Shown one piece after another: positions 52,600 to 59,008 of a stretch of DNA of 59,008 nucleotides. The position numbers and the translations under genes were made by a program. Under the pieces are notes generated by a model. The model was not told where the DNA came from, did no database searches, and was given only the letters and a program-made list of their open reading frames with translations. The stretch spans positions 1 to 59,008 of the forward strand of contig JASLWR010000016.1 in the NCBI GenBank assembly GCA_030740765.1. The letters are read 5' to 3'. The stretch's first letter is position 1, and every line of letters begins with the position of its first letter. The stretch is from Thermoplasmatota archaeon. Its GTDB lineage: Archaea; Thermoplasmatota; Penumbrarchaeia; JASLWR01.

Positions 52600-55185
52600 A
52601 TGATTACCGAATATACAGGAAAAATTGTCTCCAAGTATCCCAAAATTACCATTATAGCGGTAGTTTTGGCTACAATTGTTGCCACATTATTCATAGGCTT
52701 AAAAGGGATCGATTCTGACTATTCCGAAGAAGCATTTATGACCGAAACGGATGAAAGCCGAGCACTTGATGAGATCCAAAACCAATACTCTAGAGGAACG
52801 AATAGTATTTCCATAGTGGTCAAATCCAAGGGTTCGGATGTTTTGACCGCCGATGCTCTCGCTGAGATCCTCGTGATAGAGCAGAAATTCGCTGCGGACG
52901 AGATGGTAATACTTGCACTTGCCACTCCCGAAATGCCCGTACATAGCTTCAATTCAATTGCAGACATGATCTCCCAGATGCTTTTGATCCCGAAAAATAA
53001 CACTACACCGACCATGGCAGATAAGATCGAGGTTCTCCGGAGTGCTCAAAATTCTGAGATCAAGGGAATGCTCGAGAAGTCGTTCAATTCCGATATGACC
53101 CCTCCAGAGATAAAGGGTGCCTTATCCATGATGCTTACCAAGGATTTCGATCCTGAAAATGGTCATTTCTCGGCGAAAGGCACCTTGATAGTTGTTAACT
53201 TGAACAGCACAGGGACGGTGGCGGGACACGGTGCCGAGGATAACGAGTTCACCGATGCGGAAAGGAAAATGGATGAGATAGTGAAGGGGACGGACCTTGC
53301 AGAAACGGACATGACCGTAATGGGTCAGACATTAATGAGCGACGAGATAATGGAGGCTAGTGTGACTTCGACCATGATACTTATTCCCACCGCCTTTTTC
53401 CTTATTATAGTCATTCTGGCTCTGATATACCGAAATATATTCGATATGATCATCAGTCTCCTCGCTCTGGGTTTCGCAATTATATGGGTTTATGGATTCG
53501 GATCTGCCATGGGTTTCACGTTCAATCCCATGACGGTCATAATTCCCGTGCTTATTATCGGCTTGGGAATCGACTACGGCATTCATATCACCATGAGGTA
53601 TCGAGAAGAACTGGATAAGGGTACAGATATACATAACGCCATCCGAAAGACCATCAGGTACGTTGGAATGGCTCTACTACTCACCACACTGACCACTGTG
53701 ATCGCATTCATGTCCAACCTCTCATCACCCATGGAACTACTTGGGGAATTTGGAGTGCTTAGTGCGTTGGGGATCGTATCGAGCTTTATTATTATGGTCA
53801 CCTTCGTCCCCGCATGCAAGCAGGCACGAGATCTGCGCAGGCTTGGAAATGGAAATGATAAAGCTGGTCCGGCACCCCGATCTCGGAAAAAGTCAGGACT
53901 TACCCTGTTTGACAGAATCCTGGGTGCCGGCGCCATCGGGGCCGAGCATCATCCCGTTATAGTCATATTGATAGTTATAGGCATAAGCTCCGGCGCTTTA
54001 GTAGGGGCATTGAATGTAAGGACAACCTTCGACTTTAATGATTTTCTACCGGACGGATTGGACATCACCGAAGACATCAATTTTTTGATGAACGAATTCG
54101 AAATGCCCAATATAGAGGGTGAAAGCGTGTTTGTCCTGGTTAAAAACGATGTAACAGACCCTCAACTGCTTGCCAGGTTGGATGAATCCGTCAGCAACAT
54201 GAAAGATGACACTACGGTCATTGTTAATAGCGACAAACCAAAGGTTCAGTCGATACTTTCGTTCATGTCAGATTGGGCAACCAATGAAACCAAGGCCGGA
54301 GTTCCCGATATGTTCTACTCCACGGAATTCGAGGCTTTGTATGAAAAAATTATGCTTGATAGTGGGGTGCCCCGGACTAACGCAAGCGGTGCCGATATTA
54401 CGGTTCTCTATGATTGGCTGTATGCGAATCCCAATTCCTCGGATTCAGTAAAGACAATACTCCATTTCACTCCGGGAGTGGGTTATGACGGTACCATACT
54501 CGAAATATCAGTGACGGTGGAAGAGACTAGCGATGATAACATTGCTAAAATGGAAGAGGAATTGGGGAAAGACATCAAGCCTCTAGCCGAGTTGGCCGAT
54601 TACACCGTGTTAACAGGAAATACCGTGATTATCAAGAACATGCGTGATACTATGTATTCAAGTCTTCTATGGTCGTTGGGTATTACGTTGATCGTATGTT
54701 TCTCGATTCTGACAATCATCTTCTGGATACAGTGGAAATCCTTTGCTCTGGGGATAATAACACTGATACCCATTACTCTGTGCGTCATATGGATCCTGGG
54801 GACTATGTATGTTCTAGATATTTCTCTCAACGTTATGACCTTAATGGTCACTTCCCTTACAATAGGGCTCGGAATCGATTATGGAATTCATATTACGTCC
54901 AGGTTCCTTGAGGATTTGAAGCGGTTTGATAACGTTGACAAGGCCATCAAGAGCACCGTGGGCCACACGGGTACTGCTCTCTTTGGGACCACCATCACCA
55001 CTGTGACCGGTTTCGGCATTCTTGTATTTGCAACCCTGCCCCCGCTGCAGCAGTTCGGTGGAATAACCGCCCTGACCATTCTGTTCAGTTTTCTCTCATC
55101 GGTTTTCATATTGCCAACGTTTTTGGTGGTATGGACCAAATTCAAGAATCGACGAGATAAAATTGATGATGGGAATAAGAACTGA
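52600..55185 (+). CDS. RND-superfamily exporter, HAE3 type (MMPL/SSD fold)
   Basis: An 861-aa inner-membrane protein with 12 predicted TM segments in two repeats. Each repeat holds the same motif at TM4, GLGIDYGIHIT-x-R-(Y/F)-x-E-(E/D), seen at about residues 324 and 757. Two extracytoplasmic loops (about 40-230 and 450-670) fit the pattern. It exports or moves hydrophobic compounds or lipids using the membrane potential. I chose the ATG at 52600 because GTGAT lies four bases upstream and family members begin just before TM1. An in-frame ATG at 52438 would add a 54-aa Lys-rich extension over a hairpin and is unlikely. Confidence 0.9.
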   Translation: MITEYTGKIVSKYPKITIIAVVLATIVATLFIGLKGIDSDYSEEAFMTETDESRALDEIQNQYSRGTNSISIVVKSKGSDVLTADALAEILVIEQKFAADEMVILALATPEMPVHSFNSIADMISQMLLIPKNNTTPTMADKIEVLRSAQNSEIKGMLEKSFNSDMTPPEIKGALSMMLTKDFDPENGHFSAKGTLIVVNLNSTGTVAGHGAEDNEFTDAERKMDEIVKGTDLAETDMTVMGQTLMSDEIMEASVTSTMILIPTAFFLIIVILALIYRNIFDMIISLLALGFAIIWVYGFGSAMGFTFNPMTVIIPVLIIGLGIDYGIHITMRYREELDKGTDIHNAIRKTIRYVGMALLLTTLTTVIAFMSNLSSPMELLGEFGVLSALGIVSSFIIMVTFVPACKQARDLRRLGNGNDKAGPAPRSRKKSGLTLFDRILGAGAIGAEHHPVIVILIVIGISSGALVGALNVRTTFDFNDFLPDGLDITEDINFLMNEFEMPNIEGESVFVLVKNDVTDPQLLARLDESVSNMKDDTTVIVNSDKPKVQSILSFMSDWATNETKAGVPDMFYSTEFEALYEKIMLDSGVPRTNASGADITVLYDWLYANPNSSDSVKTILHFTPGVGYDGTILEISVTVEETSDDNIAKMEEELGKDIKPLAELADYTVLTGNTVIIKNMRDTMYSSLLWSLGITLIVCFSILTIIFWIQWKSFALGIITLIPITLCVIWILGTMYVLDISLNVMTLMVTSLTIGLGIDYGIHITSRFLEDLKRFDNVDKAIKSTVGHTGTALFGTTITTVTGFGILVFATLPPLQQFGGITALTILFSFLSSVFILPTFLVVWTKFKNRRDKIDDGNKN

Positions 55186-55294
55186 GGGAACAGGAGAGTT
55201 TCCGGTTTGAATAGAGAATAGTATATAAATTTCAGCAAAAAGGATATATCACTCCGATCAATTCGGGTCATCTATATCGGAATCCGTGATTTCA

Positions 55295-56095
55295 ATGCCC
55301 CCAATCGGTATTCACTTTCTTGTGAATTTTGCCATAGCCGGAGCTGTTACTTACGTCCTGCGCTCGAAAGCTTCTAAAACCGTTCTCGCAGCCATTTCCT
55401 ACGGGCTGATTTTCGGTTCTGTAATACCCGACACCGACCTCATTCTTTCCAGTTTATCCTTTCTCGTTACCTTCGACACAGGAGCAGGGAAATTAATTCA
55501 TCGAACTTTCACTCACTCGATTTTTGGAATAGTACCAATCATTCTGGTGGGTCTCGTTGGCTTTCTAATACTGGTTAAGAAAAAGGAAAATGATGATAAA
55601 GATATATTCAGTTTTAAAAATCGTAAATACCTCTATACATTCATTTTAGCACTGGGAGTTGGAATGGCAATACACACCGTTCTCGACCTTTTCTATCTTG
55701 TGGGCGTCAAGACATTTTTTCCCATATCCACCAGCGAGTTTTTGCTTGGCCCGTTAAGGAAGGAAAACCTGTCCACACCCTTGAATAATCTTATTAACGG
55801 GATCGATTTCATCACTGACACGATTTATTACATGCTCATTTTCTACCTAGCAACCGGATATCGAACAAATATGAAAAAGAAAAGGTATCTTACCTATTTT
55901 ACTGTGATCAACCTCATCATTTTCATACCTCTGACGCTAATATTTTTCAGCAGTGTAACCTATGATGGTTTTCTTATAATTTCATACATACCGGGTGTGA
56001 TTTTTATTTTCGTCTCCACCCTGTGGGTGCCGTTATACTTTAAAGATACATTCGATAGATTCGGGAATAGATTAGCAAAAGATAAAAGCGAATAA
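55295..56095 (+). CDS. DUF457/YdjM-like membrane-bound metal-dependent hydrolase
   Basis: A 266-aa membrane protein with about five or six TM segments. Family marks: an early His (GIHFLVNF), SVIPDTDLIL, LIHRTFTHSIFG (HRxxTH) and HTVLDLF (HxxxD), forming a predicted metal site in the membrane. Function in archaea is unknown; relatives are annotated as LexA-regulated membrane hydrolases. I chose the ATG at 55295 because GTGAT lies four bases upstream; a GTG at 55286 is in frame. It follows the exporter by 109 bp. Confidence 0.8.
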   Translation: MPPIGIHFLVNFAIAGAVTYVLRSKASKTVLAAISYGLIFGSVIPDTDLILSSLSFLVTFDTGAGKLIHRTFTHSIFGIVPIILVGLVGFLILVKKKENDDKDIFSFKNRKYLYTFILALGVGMAIHTVLDLFYLVGVKTFFPISTSEFLLGPLRKENLSTPLNNLINGIDFITDTIYYMLIFYLATGYRTNMKKKRYLTYFTVINLIIFIPLTLIFFSSVTYDGFLIISYIPGVIFIFVSTLWVPLYFKDTFDRFGNRLAKDKSE

Positions 56096-56170
56096 CTCCT
56101 CTTAATTTATTCGCCACAATTAATATGTGTGTATGCACATTTCGGTTGAGCTGCAGGAGAGAAGAACGAC

Positions 56171-57646
56171 ATGAACTCGGTAATTAAAATAATATTGCTG
56201 TCAGTATTGGTCTTTATCCTTTCGATCCCCCTATCGATGAAACCCACAGCAGGCGAAAGCGATCACACACCCATTCGTATACACCTGAGCTGGGAGGGAG
56301 ACCCGCGGACTGAACTGACCGTTATGTGGGAGACGGCGGGGATGACGGATTCTATCGTGGAATACGGTTCGGACCTCAGATACGGCTCCTCGGAGAAAAA
56401 CGTATCGAGCAAACCGGATTGGGCAAATGGCTACATTCATCAGGTGAAGCTTGGTGGATTAAAAGCGGGCAGGGAGTATCATTACAGGTGCGGCTCTCCC
56501 GGGTACTGGAGCGGGGATTTTACTTTCAGAACGGCACCGGAGATTCCGGAGGATTTCAGCTTTCTAGTCATAGGTGATTCAAGGAATCCCGGCAACAACA
56601 ATGACGACTTGAACGGTTGGGAGATGGTTGTCCAGTCTATGAAGGACGATATCCGGGAAAACCAAGATAAATATGATTTCATACACTTTCTGGGGGACAA
56701 CATATACAATCCCAACCAGCAATTAGTATGGGAGAAATGGTTTGACATACTGAGTATAGTATCAAGGGAAACGGTATTTATGGAATCCATTGGCAACCAC
56801 GAGTACGATTATTCCAGTTCCGAGGTCGTACCGAATTATTTCGGACAGTTCGCCTTTCCCGGGAACGAGCTTTGGTATTCATATAATTATTCTAACGCGC
56901 ATATCATCAGTCTGGACACTGACGGTGATTTTTCACCGGAAAGCCCCCAGTACCATTGGCTGGTGAATGATCTCGAGCGGGTCTCGAAAGATGAGGAAAA
57001 TAAATGGATCATCGTGATGTTTCACCGTCCTCCGTTCACCTCGGGAGGAAAAGGCGATCAGGATGTGAAGGAGTACTTATGTCCTCTTTTCGACCAGTAC
57101 GGGGTGGACCTGGTGCTCGCGGGCCACATGCACATATACGAGCGTTTTTATCCTCTGGACCAAACGGGAGAGGTCATGGACCGCAACGAGTCTGATTATG
57201 ATGATCCCCCCGTTCCCGTATACATTGTGGACGGTTGTGCCGGGGCTCCCCAGTATTCCTCGTACCCAAAAGATTGGACCGCATATATGGAGAAAGAGTT
57301 CGGATATTCAAGGATATCCGTATCACTGGACGGCACTCTTCATTTCGAACATTTGCAGGTAAGGGGCGGGCAGAGGAAGGTAGTGGATGAATTCGAGATT
57401 CTCAAGAGAGATGCAATATACGTTATCGAAGAAGAAGCAGATGATCCCGAAAGCAGAACAAATATGATGTGGATCGTGATATTTATCGTTGTCTTTGTGA
57501 TAATAATCTGTATCGTCTTGTTGATGGTGAAGGGGTCCGGGAAAGATCGGGATAATTATGAAGAACGCGGGGGTAATGGAAGCGCACTCGTTTCCATAAA
57601 CCCACTTCCCGATGAATCTGCAACGAGTGAGGACGAGAAGAAGTAA
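56171..57646 (+). CDS. Membrane-anchored purple-acid-phosphatase-like metallophosphoesterase
   Basis: A 491-aa secreted, C-terminally anchored enzyme. Signal peptide (about 5-22), an FN3-like PAP N-domain (about 32-130: MWETAGMTDSIVEYG, YHYRCGSPG), then the metallophosphatase core: IGDSRN, FLGDNIYN, SIGNHEYD, VMFHRPPF and GHMHIYERF, which supply the dinuclear metal ligands. A TM (about 438-458) and a short charged tail follow. It should hydrolyse phosphate esters outside the cell. The TATA-like stretch near 56115-56125 and the isolated position suggest monocistronic expression. Confidence 0.9.
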   Translation: MNSVIKIILLSVLVFILSIPLSMKPTAGESDHTPIRIHLSWEGDPRTELTVMWETAGMTDSIVEYGSDLRYGSSEKNVSSKPDWANGYIHQVKLGGLKAGREYHYRCGSPGYWSGDFTFRTAPEIPEDFSFLVIGDSRNPGNNNDDLNGWEMVVQSMKDDIRENQDKYDFIHFLGDNIYNPNQQLVWEKWFDILSIVSRETVFMESIGNHEYDYSSSEVVPNYFGQFAFPGNELWYSYNYSNAHIISLDTDGDFSPESPQYHWLVNDLERVSKDEENKWIIVMFHRPPFTSGGKGDQDVKEYLCPLFDQYGVDLVLAGHMHIYERFYPLDQTGEVMDRNESDYDDPPVPVYIVDGCAGAPQYSSYPKDWTAYMEKEFGYSRISVSLDGTLHFEHLQVRGGQRKVVDEFEILKRDAIYVIEEEADDPESRTNMMWIVIFIVVFVIIICIVLLMVKGSGKDRDNYEERGGNGSALVSINPLPDESATSEDEKK

Positions 57647-57758
57647 ATTTTCCAGTGTCATAGTTGTTTCGCCGATCACGATTTAATCTGCAATCTGATT
57701 TTTTATGTTTTTGACCGGAGGAAAAGGATAGAGTAAAGAGATGGTTTTCTGGTTTTAG
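57647..57758. other. Intergenic sequence before the MITE
   Basis: 112 bp of A/T-rich sequence after the phosphatase gene. It ends in TTTTAG (57753-57758), the left target-site duplication of the inserted element. No gene or hairpin seen. Confidence 0.4.
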
Positions 57759-58137
57759 CCCAAGTTTGACATTTTCATGCATTTTCAAAGTTCTTTATCC
57801 GTAGATCAGGGTTGTTTTTCGTTTTTTCATGAATAATTTTCATTAGAATTTGACAGAAGTTTGGGAGAGTAGCCAGGTAGGTTGTTCGGACCATTTTTCA
57901 AAGCAAATATTGCCAATGAGTTTGACAGTTGCGGAGGAAATGGAAGGAAACATAGGAAATCGATATATTCTATTGAATTTTGTCCCCATTTCTCTATGTG
58001 TTTTAAGGGAAAACCAGGCAATTTCTTAATGAAAAGAGCTTTTTTACCCCTTTTTTCTGCAACTGTCAAATGGAATTTTCGAATAAAATCAGCGTAGCCT
58101 AAAGGGGTAAGAGGTGGTATCAACTGTCAAACTTGGG
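57759..58137. mobile_element. 379-bp MITE-like element with 13-bp perfect TIRs and 6-bp TSD
   Basis: The left end CCCAAGTTTGACA (57759-57771) is the exact inverse of TGTCAAACTTGGG (58125-58137). Both are flanked by TTTTAG (57753-57758 and 58138-58143), a perfect 6-bp target-site duplication. The core TTTGACA recurs inside at 57849-57856, 57921-57932 and, inverted, at 58059-58070, giving an inner 12-bp inverted repeat (TTTGACAGTTGC). No transposase is encoded; a 98-codon minus-strand frame (57827-58123) spans most of it and may be a remnant or chance. It is inserted ten bases past the radical SAM stop. Confidence 0.85.
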
Positions 58138-58153
58138 TTTTAGGAGATTCACT

Positions 58154-59008
58154 TCATTTTTGAGCATTTGGCACATTGGCGAGGTACTCCCTTATCGCGG
58201 TCCTGGCATCTTCGATCTCCTCGGGACTCAAAGCCCGGGGATAATTGAATGGTGTCTGCCCCGGTCGCTCATTATAGTAAGGTCTGCTGCATTCGGGACA
58301 CCCGGACGTTCTAAAACACCCCCCTCTGAAAATATCTTTTTCGAATATTTCACCACGAATATCCTCTGGTAAATTTTCCAGATTGTAACCAACAAGTTTC
58401 CCGCTGATCCCGAATTTGAATATATTCATATCAAGTCGGCTTGCCGCCAGCAGATAATACGATAATTGGATCGCCCTGTATCTGCCTACAGAGGGAGGTG
58501 GTCTATCCTGCATAGGTGTGCCCGCCAGTGGTGTGAACGCGAAAAGTCCGACTTTGATTTTTCTATTTATCAGCCAGTGCATTCGCTCGATCATTTCCAT
58601 GTCATTCTCTCCAAGCCCTACTATGAGATGGGTGGTAACCTTCCCGTCACCAAACACAAGGACTGACTCTTCGAGGGTTGCGAGCGCTAAATCGAAGGTT
58701 TTTTCTTCATGGCAAGCATCCGGGCCATCACGCTGAGGATCGGCACTCATAACTCCTTCGATTTTTATCTTTTTATAAAGTTCCCTCGTGGGAACATCAA
58801 GGGATATCGAAACATTATCCAGACCGGCCCTTTTTAATTCAAGAAGCCCTTTTGCAGAAAATGGGTTCACTGATGCCGATAGCGGACCGTAATATCCCAG
58901 ATCGTTCCTGAAGTAATCGATCACTCCGATCAAATCTCGCAGTAATCCTGGATAATCGAGGCACTGAAAACAGATCCTATCGAGTTCGAGCAACTTATGG
59001 CTATGCTC
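58154..59008 (-). CDS. Biotin-synthase-like radical SAM protein, C-terminal part (5' end outside window)
   Basis: The minus-strand frame is open from the window edge (59008) to TGA at 58156, giving 284 residues; the CX3CX2C start of the barrel lies beyond the window. Visible parts fit a BioB-like barrel: SVNPFSAKGLLELKRAGLDN, VSISLDVPTRELYKK, THLIVGLGEND and FAFTPLAGTPM. The C-terminus has an added Cys cluster (GGCFRTSGCPECSRPYYNERP) that may bind a second iron-sulfur cluster. It may be a lipoyl-synthase subunit of the archaeal LipS1/LipS2 kind or another BioB relative; this is a guess. The MITE lies just after its stop. Confidence 0.75.
   Translation of the reverse strand, partial: EHSHKLLELDRICFQCLDYPGLLRDLIGVIDYFRNDLGYYGPLSASVNPFSAKGLLELKRAGLDNVSISLDVPTRELYKKIKIEGVMSADPQRDGPDACHEEKTFDLALATLEESVLVFGDGKVTTHLIVGLGENDMEMIERMHWLINRKIKVGLFAFTPLAGTPMQDRPPPSVGRYRAIQLSYYLLAASRLDMNIFKFGISGKLVGYNLENLPEDIRGEIFEKDIFRGGCFRTSGCPECSRPYYNERPGQTPFNYPRALSPEEIEDARTAIREYLANVPNAQK

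Noticed and set aside
57827-58123. 98-codon minus-strand ORF inside the MITE
   Set aside because: It is wholly within the element, has no SD or recognisable transposase motif and ends near the inverted repeats; more likely a remnant or chance.

Overview
The window looks archaeal, most likely an uncultured member of the Thermoplasmatota (Euryarchaeota). This rests on TATA boxes upstream of genes, Shine-Dalgarno sites of the type GGTGAT(C) very close to start codons, a tRNA-Glu with a 20-nt intron at position 37/38, an archaeal-type archaetidylserine decarboxylase, an archaeal MiaB-like methylthiotransferase, HAE3-type RND exporters and many sequon-rich surface proteins with archaeal Ig/PKD/TSP3 architecture. 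Several genes look bacterial in origin: GlnRS, DNA gyrase A and B, class I GAPDH and an RRM protein. The exact lineage cannot be fixed without rRNA or a tree.

Layout. 1-540: 3' end of glnS and tRNA-Glu. 700-17960: a surface/envelope block on the + strand with three very large membrane-anchored proteins (two are paralogues with extracellular CBM9-like, cadherin-like and PKD domains and cytoplasmic zinc ribbons), a zinc-ribbon/RHH regulator, archaetidylserine decarboxylase, an AlkP-superfamily enzyme and a SPASM-like radical SAM protein. 17985-19361: a decayed tandem pair of zinc ribbon-TM-pilin-like genes. 19574-22724: a small surface protein and a TSP3-DUF2318 lipoprotein. 22765-28989 (minus): gyrB-gyrA-gap-DUF504 operon, whose last gene is split by a 108-bp palindromic element. 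29410-32270: RRM protein, queuosine-salvage hydrolase, minimal FtsX permease and ABC ATPase. 32580-37010: Asp-box propeller, e-MtaB, and a scrap yard of hairpin elements with a broken nucleotidyltransferase. 37063-44133: a 2356-aa transglutaminase/TSP3 giant. 44313-49589: metalloprotease, ClC channel, an unknown gene, DUF89 phosphatase and lipid kinase. 49853-56095: small zinc ribbon protein, two Ig-TM-AbrB-like proteins, MarR plus RND exporter, and a DUF457 protein. 56171-59008: purple-acid-phosphatase-like enzyme, a 379-bp MITE with perfect target duplication, and a truncated radical SAM gene.

Themes. (1) Trans-envelope proteins that join an extracellular recognition module to a small cytoplasmic nucleic-acid-type module (zinc ribbon or AbrB/DUF2080-like), found in at least six genes; this is the best candidate for an undescribed signalling or anchoring system. 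(2) Homopolymer tracts and frameshifts in surface genes (G10 at 950, T8 at 6520, T6 at 18982), which are either phase variation or sequencing error. (3) Small palindromic insertion elements, two of which interrupt genes such that removing the element restores one clean reading frame.
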